Shown: piece by piece, positions 50,512 through 58,792 of the stretch
Numbering within the stretch: position 1 is the stretch's first letter
Layout: every line of letters starts with the position of its first letter
DNA from: Collinsella aerofaciens
Lineage (GTDB): Bacteria > Actinomycetota > Coriobacteriia > Coriobacteriales > Coriobacteriaceae
Assembly: GCA_008680965.1 (NCBI GenBank)
Contig: NAKE01000001.1
Span: forward strand, 1,302,001 to 1,366,000
Direction: 5' to 3'
Length of the DNA: 64,000 bases
Translations under genes and position numbers: made by a program
Notes under the pieces: generated by a model
Told to the model about the DNA's origin: nothing
Seen by the model: the letters and a program-made list of their open reading frames with translations, nothing else
Database searches by the model: none

Positions 50512-51804
50512 TTGCTCGCACCCCATATTTCCGTCGTCAACCTTGGCTGCCGCGTCAACCGGGTTGAGTCCGACCGTATCACTGCCGATCTAATGCGCCT
50601 GGGTTTTGCAATGGTGGAGCCTCAGGATGCAGAGCTGATCGTCATTAACACCTGTGCCGTTACGGGCGAGGCCGAGGCCAAGACCCGTAAGGCCGTCCGC
50701 CATGCGCTGGCTTATCCAAACGAGCCCTATGTGGTTGTTACCGGATGCGTGGTCAATTTGCACCCCGAGGAGCTATTGGAGCTTTCGGACCGCGTGATCG
50801 CCGAGCCGTCCAAGATCGATGTCGCCGAACGCGTCTGCGAGGTGCTGGGCGTTGAGTCCGATGACGTTCCCGCCTGCAGCGACGGCGAGGTTGTCGACGC
50901 ACTCGGTCGCTCGCGTCTGGGCGTGAAGATCCAGGACGGCTGCAACCATCGTTGCACCTATTGCATTGTGTGGAAGGCCCGCGGCCCCGAGCGCTCCGTG
51001 CCGGTCGAGTTCGTGCTCGAGCAAGTTCGCGAGGCACAGGAGGCCGGCGTGCCCGAGGTAGTGCTGACGGGTGTGAACCTGGGCGCCTACGATGGCAAGA
51101 GCGCGACTGATGAACACGTCGAGATCGATGAGCTGCTCGAGGCGATCATGGAGCGCACGTCCATTCCGCATGTGCGCATTTCCTCGGTCGAGCCCATGGA
51201 TATCTCCGAGTCCCTGCTTAAGGTCATGGCACGCTATCCGAAGCGCATCGCCCCGTTTTTACACCTGCCCGTGCAGTCCGGCTGCACAAGGACACTGCAT
51301 CGCATGGGCCGTCCCTATAGCGCCGAGGCCTTTGAGGAGACGGTGCGCATGATTCGCACCAACTTGCCCCAGGTGTCTCTTTCGTGCGATGTCATCGTCG
51401 GTTTTCCCGGTGAGACGGACGAGGAGTTTGAGGAGTCGCTGGCTCTGTGCCGCCGCGTGGGCTTTTCGCGTATGCATGTGTTCCGCTACAGCAAGCGTCC
51501 TGGTACCCTTGCAGCCGATATGCCCGACCAGGTGCCGCCCGAGGTTATGGCCGAGCGTAGCCGCCGCATGAGGGCCGCGGCGCAGGAACTCGCCATTGCC
51601 GACGCTCGCCGTCGCGTGGGAACCGTCGAGCGTGCCGTGCTTGAGTATGGCGACAACCTGACGCTCGGTTCGTTCCATCATGCCCGTCTTGACGATACCT
51701 GTGGACTCACAGCCCCGTGCCTGCTCGATGTTGCTATCATCGGAGTCGATGATTCCGGCTTGGTCCATGCACGCAGGGAGGTTCATGGAAGCCTCGAAGA
51801 TTAG
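50512..51804 (+). CDS. mtaB: tRNA (t6A37) methylthiotransferase MtaB
   Basis: Radical SAM enzyme that adds a methylthio group to t6A37 of tRNA. The 430 residues have the N-terminal cluster domain (VVNLGCRVNRVESDRI, NTCAVTGEAEAKTR, VVTGCVV), the radical SAM triad CNHRCTYC (Cys144, 148, 151), VLTGVNLGAYDG, HLPVQSGCTRTLHRMGR and SCDVIVGFPGETDEEF, then a TRAM-like end. The start is TTG 50512 behind AAGGAGCC. NLGCRVN rather than TYGCQMN distinguishes it from MiaB. It overlaps phoH by 20 bp. Confidence 0.95.
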   Translation: MLAPHISVVNLGCRVNRVESDRITADLMRLGFAMVEPQDAELIVINTCAVTGEAEAKTRKAVRHALAYPNEPYVVVTGCVVNLHPEELLELSDRVIAEPSKIDVAERVCEVLGVESDDVPACSDGEVVDALGRSRLGVKIQDGCNHRCTYCIVWKARGPERSVPVEFVLEQVREAQEAGVPEVVLTGVNLGAYDGKSATDEHVEIDELLEAIMERTSIPHVRISSVEPMDISESLLKVMARYPKRIAPFLHLPVQSGCTRTLHRMGRPYSAEAFEETVRMIRTNLPQVSLSCDVIVGFPGETDEEFEESLALCRRVGFSRMHVFRYSKRPGTLAADMPDQVPPEVMAERSRRMRAAAQELAIADARRRVGTVERAVLEYGDNLTLGSFHHARLDDTCGLTAPCLLDVAIIGVDDSGLVHARREVHGSLED

Positions 51805-52771
51805 ACTTACCGTTCCCGAGGGAATTGATCCCTCGCGCGTTTTGGGTGCCGGCGACGGCGTCCTTCGTGCGCTGGAGAGCTTGGTTCGCGCCCACGTGGT
51901 CGCCCGTGGCGACAGCATCGCCGTGAGCGGTGACCCGGACGAGGTCGAGCTCGTGGCGCGCTTTTTCGAGCATGCTTTTCGTGAGGCGGCCGCCGGACGC
52001 ACGCTGTCTGCCGACGATGTCTCTCGCTGCCTGGCCGTCTTGCGCGACGGTGAGCACGAGGCTACGTCGCTTCGCGATGATGTGCTGCTTTCGTATCGCG
52101 GTCGTGTCATTCGTCCCAAGACGCTCGGCCAAAAGCGCTATGTGGATGCCATCCGCTCGCATACCATCACGTTTGGCCTGGGTCCTGCCGGTACCGGTAA
52201 GACCTATCTGGCCATGGCGCTCGCCGTTGCCGCGCTCAAGCGTCATGAGGTGGGTCGTCTGATCTTGACGCGTCCGGTTGTCGAGGCGGGGGAGAACCTG
52301 GGCTTTTTGCCCGGTACCCTCGAGGAAAAGATCGATCCCTATATGCGTCCGCTCTACGATGCTCTTTTTGACATGATGGATCGCGAACGCACCGATGAGC
52401 TTATGGAGCGCGGTGTGATCGAGATCGCCCCGCTTGCCTACATGCGCGGCCGCACGCTGAGCGACGCCTTCGTGGTGCTCGACGAGGCCCAAAATACCAC
52501 GCCCGAGCAGATGAAGATGTTCCTGACGCGCCTGGGCTTTAACTCCAAGTTTGTGATTACCGGCGACCTGAGTCAGCGCGACCTGGTGGGTCGTCGCGGC
52601 GGTCTTGCCGACGTCGAGCAGATTTTAGGCCGTGTCGACGATGTCGCATTTTCTCACCTCGAGCGTGCCGACGTGGTGCGCCATGCCTTGGTGGGGCGTA
52701 TCGTCGAGGCGTACGATGCTTATGATGATGTGCGCGAGAAACGCGTGCACGACCGAAAGGAGTCCCGTTGA
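51785..52771 (+). CDS. phoH: PhoH family ATPase
   Basis: Cytoplasmic ATPase of the YbeZ type, linked to RNA metabolism with YbeY. 328 residues from ATG 51785 with AGGGAGG upstream, inside the mtaB end. The N-terminal domain of about 110 residues precedes Walker A GPAGTGKT (133-140), RPVVEAGENLGFLPG, Walker B VVLDEAQNTTPEQMKMFLTR and the sensor-like ITGDLSQRDL. TGA overlaps the TTG of ybeY, the conserved phoH-ybeY pairing. Confidence 0.95.
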   Translation: MEASKIRLTVPEGIDPSRVLGAGDGVLRALESLVRAHVVARGDSIAVSGDPDEVELVARFFEHAFREAAAGRTLSADDVSRCLAVLRDGEHEATSLRDDVLLSYRGRVIRPKTLGQKRYVDAIRSHTITFGLGPAGTGKTYLAMALAVAALKRHEVGRLILTRPVVEAGENLGFLPGTLEEKIDPYMRPLYDALFDMMDRERTDELMERGVIEIAPLAYMRGRTLSDAFVVLDEAQNTTPEQMKMFLTRLGFNSKFVITGDLSQRDLVGRRGGLADVEQILGRVDDVAFSHLERADVVRHALVGRIVEAYDAYDDVREKRVHDRKESR

Positions 52772-53277
52772 GTGTATTGATCAGCAACGATGCCGAGCTC
52801 GATACGCTGCTCGACGCGCAGGAGGTAGAGCACATCTGCGAGGTAGTGCTTGCCGCCGAGGGCGTTGAGCGTGAAGTCGAGATTTCCCTTTCATATGTCG
52901 ATGATGACGAGATGCACGAGCTCAACCACGAGTGGCGCGGTATCGACCGCACCACCGATGTCCTCTCGTTTGAGTGCGACTCGGCCTTTGACGAGGATAT
53001 TCCCGCAGACGAGACGCTCGAGCTCGGCGATATCATCCTGGCCCCGCAGGTCATTGCCCGCCAGGCCCCCGGCTTTGGCAATAGCCCTGCCGACGAGTGC
53101 CGTCTGATGCTCGTGCATGGCATGCTGCACCTGCTGGGGTATGACCATATTGAGGACGACGAGGCCGAGGTCATGGAGGCCCGCGAGGACGCCATCCTGC
53201 GCGATCTGGCGCTTGAGCGCGGTGAGGACCCCAAGCTGGTCCACGTCGGCCCCATCACCAACCACGCCCACGACTAG
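52768..53277 (+). CDS. ybeY: Endoribonuclease YbeY
   Basis: Zinc endonuclease for 16S rRNA 3' maturation and ribosome quality control. 169 residues. The histidine triad is in HGMLHLLGYDHIEDDEAEVMEARE. The substrate side has the typical strand with DRTTDVLSFE, then LGDIILAPQVIARQA. The start is TTG 52768 (GAAAGGAG upstream), overlapping the phoH stop. Followed after 9 bp by dgkA and then era, as in Firmicutes. Confidence 0.95.
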   Translation: MSVLISNDAELDTLLDAQEVEHICEVVLAAEGVEREVEISLSYVDDDEMHELNHEWRGIDRTTDVLSFECDSAFDEDIPADETLELGDIILAPQVIARQAPGFGNSPADECRLMLVHGMLHLLGYDHIEDDEAEVMEAREDAILRDLALERGEDPKLVHVGPITNHAHD

Positions 53278-53286
53278 GAGCCGTCT

Positions 53287-53664
53287 ATGATTCCCGGATC
53301 GAACAAGGACCATCCTTCCTTCTTAAAGTCGTTCTCCTACGCCATGGAGGGCTTCGTCACCGCCGTTAAGACCGAGCGCAACATTAAGGTCATGCTCGTG
53401 GCGGGCGTTTGTACCGTCGTTGCCGGCTGCATTGTCGGCCTCGACATTGCCGAGTGGGCCACGATTATCATTTGCTGCGGCCTGGTGATTCACGGCGAGC
53501 TGTGCAATACCGCCATGGAGGCGATCGTCGACCTGGCGACCCAGGAACTTCATCCGCTGGCAAAGCGTGCGAAGGATATCGCCGCCGCCTCCGTATACGT
53601 ACTTTCCATCACCGCCGCGATTGTTGGCTTGCTGGTATTTGCCCACGCGCTCGACTTTATTTAG
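53287..53664 (+). CDS. dgkA: Diacylglycerol kinase/undecaprenol kinase family membrane protein
   Basis: Small integral membrane kinase. The 125 residues carry an amphipathic start (FLKSFSYAMEGFVTAVKTERNIKVM) and three membrane helices. The signature is ELCNTAMEAIVDLATQELHPLAKRAKDIAAASV, with catalytic Glu and metal-binding residues. In Gram-positives the substrate is mostly undecaprenol, which would link it to uppS upstream. ATG 53287, in the ybeY-dgkA-era operon. Confidence 0.94.
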   Translation: MIPGSNKDHPSFLKSFSYAMEGFVTAVKTERNIKVMLVAGVCTVVAGCIVGLDIAEWATIIICCGLVIHGELCNTAMEAIVDLATQELHPLAKRAKDIAAASVYVLSITAAIVGLLVFAHALDFI

Positions 53665-53676
53665 AAAGGGATTTTC

Positions 53677-54753
53677 ATGTCCGACACTATGCAGCCTATC
53701 GATGAAACTCTGGACGACGAGTCCCTGGATGCGGTGGATGCCGAAGCGAACGATGCCTATGAGGATGTCGAGGAGTTCGATCCGTTTGAGGGCATGAGCG
53801 ACGAGGAACTCGACGCCCTGTGCGACGAGGGCGACAGCTTCGCGGGCTTTGGCGACGTTGAGCCCGGTTTCCGCAGCGGCTTCGTGGCGCTGGTCGGCCG
53901 CCCCAACGCCGGCAAGTCCACGCTGCTCAACGCCTGCTATGGCAAAAAGGTCGCCATCACCTCGCCGGTGGCCCAGACGACCCGCCGCCGCATGCGCGCC
54001 GTCGTCAACCGTCCCGGCTACCAGCTGGTCTTTGTCGATACCCCGGGTATCCACAAGCCCAAGGACGGCCTGGGGTCCGAGCTCAACAAGAGCGCGTTGT
54101 TCGAACTGAACGATGTCGACGTCGTCGCGTTTTTGATTGATGCCACCAAACCGATCGGCAGGGGAGACGCCTGGGTTGCCGAGCGCGTCAAGAATGCCCG
54201 TTCCAAGAAGGTCCTGGTGCTCACCAAGGCCGATGAGGCCGACCCCGCACAGGTCATGGAGCAGCTTAAGGCCGCCCACGAGCTCATGGAATATGACGAC
54301 GAGATCGTGACGTCGTCCGTCAAGAACTTCAACGTCGATGCCTTCATCGAGACCGTTGCGCACTTTTTGCCCGAGGGTCCGCGTTGGTTCCCCGAGGGCA
54401 TGGGTACCGACGCTTCCGATGAGACCCTCGTTGCCGAGTTTGTGCGCGAGAAGGTTTTGCGCCGCACGCGTGATGAGATTCCGCACTCCGTTGGCGTAAT
54501 CTGCGATGCGCTCGAGCGGACCAAGAAGGTGCTGCGCGTGCACGCCACCATTTACGTCGAGCGCGAGGGCCAAAAGGGCATCATCATCGGCAAGGGCGGC
54601 GAGATGATTAAGCATATCGGTATCGACGCCCGTCGCGATCTTGAGCGCATCTTTGGCACGCAGGTCTTTTTGGAGCTGGACGTGAAGGTCAAGGCCGGCT
54701 GGCGTGACGACGAGGCCCAGATTCGTCGCTTTGGCTACAACGCCGAGGACTAA
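53677..54753 (+). CDS. era: GTPase Era with an acidic N-terminal extension
   Basis: Ribosome assembly GTPase that binds the 3' end of 16S rRNA. 358 residues. The GTPase begins at G1 GRPNAGKS (residues 74-81), with the effector TTRRR, G3 DTPGIHKP and G4 TKADEAD; the C-terminal KH domain shows KGIIIGKGGEMIKHIG. About 59 residues precede the usual start: Met-1 to about 60 is strongly acidic (DDESLDAVDAEANDAYEDVE) and not part of the conserved fold. ATG 53677 has AGAAAGGGAT upstream, and no later in-frame start fits as well. recO follows 15 bp after. Confidence 0.94.
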   Translation: MSDTMQPIDETLDDESLDAVDAEANDAYEDVEEFDPFEGMSDEELDALCDEGDSFAGFGDVEPGFRSGFVALVGRPNAGKSTLLNACYGKKVAITSPVAQTTRRRMRAVVNRPGYQLVFVDTPGIHKPKDGLGSELNKSALFELNDVDVVAFLIDATKPIGRGDAWVAERVKNARSKKVLVLTKADEADPAQVMEQLKAAHELMEYDDEIVTSSVKNFNVDAFIETVAHFLPEGPRWFPEGMGTDASDETLVAEFVREKVLRRTRDEIPHSVGVICDALERTKKVLRVHATIYVEREGQKGIIIGKGGEMIKHIGIDARRDLERIFGTQVFLELDVKVKAGWRDDEAQIRRFGYNAED

Positions 54754-54768
54754 GGGCGCGCGGCGCGC

Positions 54769-55518
54769 ATGGCAGGCTCCCGGACATATCGCACGAAGGT
54801 GCTCGTCCTCGATAAGACGAAGCTCAAAGAGACGGACCTGATCTTGACGATGCTTGACGAGCGGGGTCGGCAGGTTCGCGCCGTGGCAAAGGGCGCCCGC
54901 AAACCCGGTGGGCGCCTGGCGGCGCGCTGCGAGCTGTTCTGTACTGTCGATATGCTGCTCGCGCATGGACGGTCGCTCGATGTGGTTTCCCAGGCCGAGC
55001 TTATGGAGGCGCCGCTCGGCGCTACGCCCGATTACGAGACGACCTGCGCCGCAAGCGCAATCGCCGAGGTCGCTCGTGTGTGCTCGTTCGAGGACGCCGA
55101 GGACCCGTTTACCTTTGCCATAACGCAGCGAGCGCTTGCCCTGGTGGGCAGCGGGCTCGACACGGCGCATATGGATCTACTTGTGGCGGCATATGTCTTT
55201 AAGCTGCTGTCGCACGTTGGCTATCGACCCGATTTTTCGGCCTGCGTGCTGTGCGGAGACCCCATGCTGTCGTATTTTTCGCCCCGGGCGGGCGGGCTCA
55301 TGTGCGGGTCGTGCGCGTCGAGCGTTCCGGGTGCCGAGCTGGTGTCGACCGGTGAGGTCGCGTGGCTGCGCGCCCTCATGTCCATGACCTTCGATGCACT
55401 CATGGCCGAGAGGATCGATCCCCATACCGCTGCCTTTTTATTGGGGCTTTCGCATGTTTGGGCTGCGACGCACACCGATCAGCGCCTCCGTGCGATGGAA
55501 TTCATGTTGGGTCGGTGA
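54769..55518 (+). CDS. recO: DNA repair protein RecO
   Basis: Promotes RecA loading and annealing in the RecFOR pathway. 249 residues: OB-fold start YRTKVLVLDKTKLKETDLILTMLDERG, VAKGARKPGGRL, and a C-terminal helical domain with a zinc-like cysteine set at 159, 162, 179 and 182 (CVLCGDP...CGSC). ATG 54769. Last gene of the mtaB-phoH-ybeY-dgkA-era-recO run. glyQS, which often follows recO in Firmicutes, is not here but ends at the start of this window. Confidence 0.93.
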   Translation: MAGSRTYRTKVLVLDKTKLKETDLILTMLDERGRQVRAVAKGARKPGGRLAARCELFCTVDMLLAHGRSLDVVSQAELMEAPLGATPDYETTCAASAIAEVARVCSFEDAEDPFTFAITQRALALVGSGLDTAHMDLLVAAYVFKLLSHVGYRPDFSACVLCGDPMLSYFSPRAGGLMCGSCASSVPGAELVSTGEVAWLRALMSMTFDALMAERIDPHTAAFLLGLSHVWAATHTDQRLRAMEFMLGR

Positions 55519-55542
55519 TGATGCGCAGGCGCGGGCCGCTTG

Positions 55543-55656
55543 TGGTAACATACCGACCTGTTGGTACCTCGACCTTGGATGCTCGCTCCACCGGCGGCTT
55601 CCCAGTCCGAGGCGAATAATGTCGCCCGCGGGCGACAAGAAACGAAAGGTGAAACA
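55543..55656 (+). promoter_or_regulatory. Promoter and leader of rpsO
   Basis: TGG-TAACAT (55543-55551) is a possible extended -10. The roughly 100-nt leader contains a perfect 16-bp palindrome GTCGCCCGCGGGCGAC at 55621-55636, just before the ribosome site. S15 leaders are autoregulatory in several phyla, each with its own fold; this may be one. Confidence 0.5.
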
Positions 55657-55935
55657 ATGACTGTTTCCAAAGAGCGCAAGGCTGAGCTGACTGCCCAGTT
55701 CGGTAACACCCCGGTCGACACCGGCAACCCCAAGGTTCAGGTCGCCATCCTGTCCGAGCGCATCAAGGAGCTGACCGAGCACATGAAGTCCCACCAGAAG
55801 GACTTCCACACCCGTCGTGGCCTGCTCATGCTCGTCGGCCGTCGTCGTCGTCTTCTCTCCTACATCAAGAAGAACGACATCGTCGAGTACCGTGAGCTCA
55901 TCAAGGCTCTGGGCATCCGCGACAACATCCAGTAA
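55657..55935 (+). CDS. rpsO: 30S ribosomal protein S15
   Basis: Central-domain 16S rRNA binder. 92 residues beginning TVSKERKAELTAQFGNTPVDTGN from ATG 55657 with GAAAGGTG upstream. The segment PKVQVAILSERIKELTEHMKSH, then DFHTRRGLLMLVGRRRRLLSYIKK is diagnostic. The longer frame to 55561 crosses the leader palindrome and is not used. It has its own promoter and terminator, followed by pnp, the conserved rpsO-pnp pair. Confidence 0.97.
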   Translation: MTVSKERKAELTAQFGNTPVDTGNPKVQVAILSERIKELTEHMKSHQKDFHTRRGLLMLVGRRRRLLSYIKKNDIVEYRELIKALGIRDNIQ

Positions 55936-55951
55936 GGATTTGTACATGCTA

Positions 55952-55984
55952 AGAGCGTCCTGCGCAGCGGGGCGCTCTTTTTGT
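55952..55984 (+). terminator. Terminator of rpsO
   Basis: Imperfect stem AGAGCG-CC (from 55952) with GG-GCGCTCT, then TTTTTG, 20 bp after the stop. Confidence 0.75.
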
Positions 55985-56001
55985 GTAAGGGCGCGAACAA
56001 T

Positions 56002-56072
56002 CACGCTCTGAAGCGTGGCGGGGGCAGGGGGCCCGCGTCACATGAGAAGCCCGCAGGCAAGGGGCCTGTGGG
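56002..56072 (+). promoter_or_regulatory. Structured leader of pnp
   Basis: Two hairpins precede pnp: CACGCT/AGCGTG (56002-56007 with 56012-56017) and CCCGCAGGC/GCCTGTGGG (56050-56058 with 56064-56072). In E. coli a pnp leader hairpin is the target of RNase III-dependent autocontrol; a similar role here is inference. Confidence 0.4.
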
Positions 56073-56085
56073 GTAAAGGAGAACA

Positions 56086-58332
56086 ATGACACTCGTATCC
56101 AAGACCTTTGAGCTGTACGGCAAGACCTACACCTTTGAGTCGGGCGAGCTTGCCAAGCAGGCCACCGGCGCGTGCCTGGTCAAGCAGGGCGACACCACGA
56201 TGCTCGACACCGTGGTCGTCTCCAAGGAGCGCAAGAACTACGACTTCTTCCCGCTGACCGTCGACTTCAATGAGAAGATGTACGCAGCCGGCCGCATCCC
56301 GGGTGGTTACCTCAAGCGTGAGGGCCGTCCCAGCGAGAAGGCCACGCTCACCGCACGCATGATCGACCGCCCGATTCGCCCGAGCTTCCCGGACGGCTTC
56401 CGCAACGAGGTGCACATCGTCGCCACCTCGCTCGTCGCCGACCAGGTCAACCCCTTCGACGTCATCAACGTCATGGGTGCTTCCCTGGCCATGACGCTCG
56501 GCGGCGTGCCCTTCGAGGGCCCGCTTGCCTGCGTGCGCATCGGCCGTAACGTGGAGACCGGCGAGTTTATCGTCAACCCCACCTACGAGGAGCGCGAGAA
56601 CTCGGATCTGGACCTGGAGCTGGGCGGCTCTGCCGACTATATCTCGATGGTCGAGGCCGGCGCCGAGGAGATCTCCGAGGATGATATGCTCGCCGCCATG
56701 AAGTTTGGCCAGGAAGCCCTTGCTGCCTTCTGCCAGGCTCAACACGAGTTCGTCGCCGAGTGGGAGCAGGTCAACGGCCCCATCGTCAAGAAGGAGTACC
56801 CGCTCGACCAACCCGTCGAGGAGGTCCAGGAGCGCATCTTCGCTCACTACGACGAGATGGCAGCCGCCCTTCGCGACGCCGACAAGCTCTCCCGTATCGG
56901 CAAGGTCGAGGCTCTGAAGGAGTCCATCCGTGCCGAGTTCACCGAGGAGGAGCAGGCCGCTTGGGAGCGCGAGATCCCTGTGGCGCTCAAGAAGCTCGAG
57001 AAGAAGGCCATGCGCACCATGGTCGTCGAGACCGGTGAGCGCGTCGACGGCCGTGCCGCCGATGAGATCCGTCCCATCATGGTGAAGGACAACTACCTGC
57101 CGCTCGTTCACGGCTCCGGCCTGTTCCAGCGCGGCCAGACCCAGGTGCTCTCCGTCCTGTCGCTCGGCATGCTCAACGAGGGCCAGCGTCTTGATACCAT
57201 CGAGCCCACCGAGGGCAAGCGCTACATGCACCACTATAACTTCCCGCCGTTCTGCACCGGCGAGACCGGCCGCATGGGCAGCCCCAAGCGCCGCGAGATC
57301 GGCCACGGCAACCTTGCCGAGCGCGCCCTGCTCCCGGTGCTCCCCGACGAGAACGAGTTCCCCTACGCCATCCGCGTGGTCTCCGAGGTCATGGAGTCCA
57401 ACGGCTCCTCTTCGATGGCTTCGACCTGCGGCTCCACGCTCGCCCTTATGGACGGCGGCGTGCCCATTAAGCGCCCGGTCTCCGGTATCGCCATGGGTCT
57501 GATCCAGGAGGAGGGCAAGACCGTGGTCCTGTCCGACATCCAGGGTCTCGAGGACTTCCTGGGCGACATGGACTTTAAGGTCACCGGCACCACCGAGGGC
57601 ATCACCGCCCTGCAGATGGACAACAAGGCCACCGGCCTTACCTTCGACATCCTGGCCCGCGCCCTGCAGCAGGCCAAGGAGGGTCGCGCCTTCATCCTGC
57701 AGAAGATGCTCGATGTGATTCCCGAGCCGCGCCACACCACACGCAGCACCGCTCCGCGCATCGTCTCCATCCAGGTTCCTACCGATAAGATTCGCGACGT
57801 CATTGGCTCCGGCGGCAAGGTCATCCGCGGTATCCAGGACGAGACCGGCGCTTCGGTCGACATCCAGGAGGACGGCACCGTCTTTGTCGGCGGCACCGGC
57901 GAGTCCGTCGACCAGGCCGTCGAGCGCATCAAGCTCATCATCAAGGTTCCCGAGCCGGGCGAGGAGTACACCGGTCGCGTGGTCTCCATCCAGCCCTTCG
58001 GCGCCTTCGTCAACCTGCTGCCCGGCAAGGACGGCCTGCTGCACATCTCCCGCGTCGCCAAGGGTCGCGTGGAGAAGGTCGAGGACGTCCTCAATGTGGG
58101 CGACGAGGTCAAGGTCGTCGTCATCGAGGTCGACGATCGCGGCAAGATCTCGCTCGATCGTCTTGACAAGCCCGAGGCCCCTGCTCGCGCCGAGGGTGCC
58201 TCCGAGGGCGACGGCGAGCACTTCCAGCGCCGTGAGCGTTCGCGTCGCGAGCGCTCCGAGCGCAGTGACCGTCCGCGCCGTCCCGGCGACAACGGAGGCC
58301 GCAAGCCCCGCCGTCACCACGACGCCGAGTAA
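56086..58332 (+). CDS. pnp: Polyribonucleotide nucleotidyltransferase (PNPase)
   Basis: 3'-5' phosphorolytic exoribonuclease. The 748 residues hold two RNase PH domains (first with FFPLTVDFNEKMYAAGRIPGGYLKREGRPSE, second with the active site HHYNFPPFCTGETG, SNGSSSMASTCG and GLIQEEGKTVVLSDIQG), a KH domain (VIGSGGKVIRGIQDETGASV) and an S1 domain (GRVVSIQPFGAFVNLLPGKDGLLHIS). The last 40 or so residues are an Arg-rich tail (RRERSRRERSERSDR), a possible extra RNA- or partner-binding segment. ATG 56086 with AAAGGAG. RNase J lies 650 bp downstream. Confidence 0.97.
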   Translation: MTLVSKTFELYGKTYTFESGELAKQATGACLVKQGDTTMLDTVVVSKERKNYDFFPLTVDFNEKMYAAGRIPGGYLKREGRPSEKATLTARMIDRPIRPSFPDGFRNEVHIVATSLVADQVNPFDVINVMGASLAMTLGGVPFEGPLACVRIGRNVETGEFIVNPTYEERENSDLDLELGGSADYISMVEAGAEEISEDDMLAAMKFGQEALAAFCQAQHEFVAEWEQVNGPIVKKEYPLDQPVEEVQERIFAHYDEMAAALRDADKLSRIGKVEALKESIRAEFTEEEQAAWEREIPVALKKLEKKAMRTMVVETGERVDGRAADEIRPIMVKDNYLPLVHGSGLFQRGQTQVLSVLSLGMLNEGQRLDTIEPTEGKRYMHHYNFPPFCTGETGRMGSPKRREIGHGNLAERALLPVLPDENEFPYAIRVVSEVMESNGSSSMASTCGSTLALMDGGVPIKRPVSGIAMGLIQEEGKTVVLSDIQGLEDFLGDMDFKVTGTTEGITALQMDNKATGLTFDILARALQQAKEGRAFILQKMLDVIPEPRHTTRSTAPRIVSIQVPTDKIRDVIGSGGKVIRGIQDETGASVDIQEDGTVFVGGTGESVDQAVERIKLIIKVPEPGEEYTGRVVSIQPFGAFVNLLPGKDGLLHISRVAKGRVEKVEDVLNVGDEVKVVVIEVDDRGKISLDRLDKPEAPARAEGASEGDGEHFQRRERSRRERSERSDRPRRPGDNGGRKPRRHHDAE

Positions 58333-58355
58333 CAGCCGCATATAAGCAGCTCAAC

Positions 58356-58388
58356 AAGGGCGACCCCACTGCGGGGTCGCCCTTTTGC
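58356..58388 (+). terminator. Terminator of pnp
   Basis: AAGGGCGACCCC (58356-58367) with GGGGTCGCCCTT, then TTGCTT. Its 3' tail from 58379 on is also the outer end of the first long inverted-repeat arm. Confidence 0.88.
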
Positions 58389-58527
58389 TTGCGCCCGGGA
58401 GGGCCGTATATGAAGTTTCCTGCTCTACAGTCCTGCGCAAGACGGAAAGCATATTAAGTGCTTTCCTTTGCGTGCGGAACTCGCGATAAACTTCATATAC
58501 GGCCCTCCCGGGCGCAAGCAAAAGGGC
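58379..58527 (-). repeat. Long hairpin element A (40-bp arms, conserved 69-nt core)
   Basis: Perfect 40-bp inverted repeats, 58379-58418 and 58488-58527, enclose a 69-nt core (58419-58487). Read on the minus strand, the core starts ATCGCGAGTTCCGCACG and ends AGGACTGTAGAGCAGG, with an internal stem (GGAAAGCA/TGCTTTCC). The same core occurs in plus orientation in element B with 58 of 69 identities. The outer arm includes the tail of the pnp terminator and its inverted copy. No ORF. The region between the elements (58528-58651) shows nothing recognisable. Confidence 0.85.
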
Positions 58528-58651
58528 TGGTTAATGCCGCTCGCTATTTAGTTAGACGGTCTATTCAGTAGTCAGATTTCAGATCTGTAGATAGACGTAG
58601 CAGCATTTCCTCAGATAAAACCTACTTAAATAAACCTGTCCTTTATTGGCA

Positions 58652-58792
58652 GGTCTGGTCTCAGCGGCCCCGGCACGGGCTAAGTTTATCGCGAGTTCCG
58701 CACGAACAGGAGGCCACTTAATGTGGCCTCCGTCGTGAGCAGGACTGTAGAGCAGGAAACTTAGCCCGTGCCGGGACCGCTGAGCCCAGACC
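58652..58792 (+). repeat. Long hairpin element B (36-bp arms, conserved 69-nt core)
   Basis: Inverted arms 58652-58687 and 58757-58792 match at 34 of 36 positions and enclose a 69-nt core (58688-58756) homologous to that of element A in opposite orientation. Internal stem GGAGGCCAC/GTGGCCTCC around TTAAT. Only the innermost arm segment AAGTTT/AAACTT is shared with A; the rest of the arms is unrelated. The following 58793-58980 is the rnj upstream region, with a 7-bp hairpin (58873-58879 with 58886-58892) and a weak TATGAT at 58856-58861. Confidence 0.85.

Noticed and set aside
56038..58341. 767-codon minus-strand open frame opposite pnp
   Set aside because: Antisense shadow; low-complexity product, no start signal, and pnp is certain.
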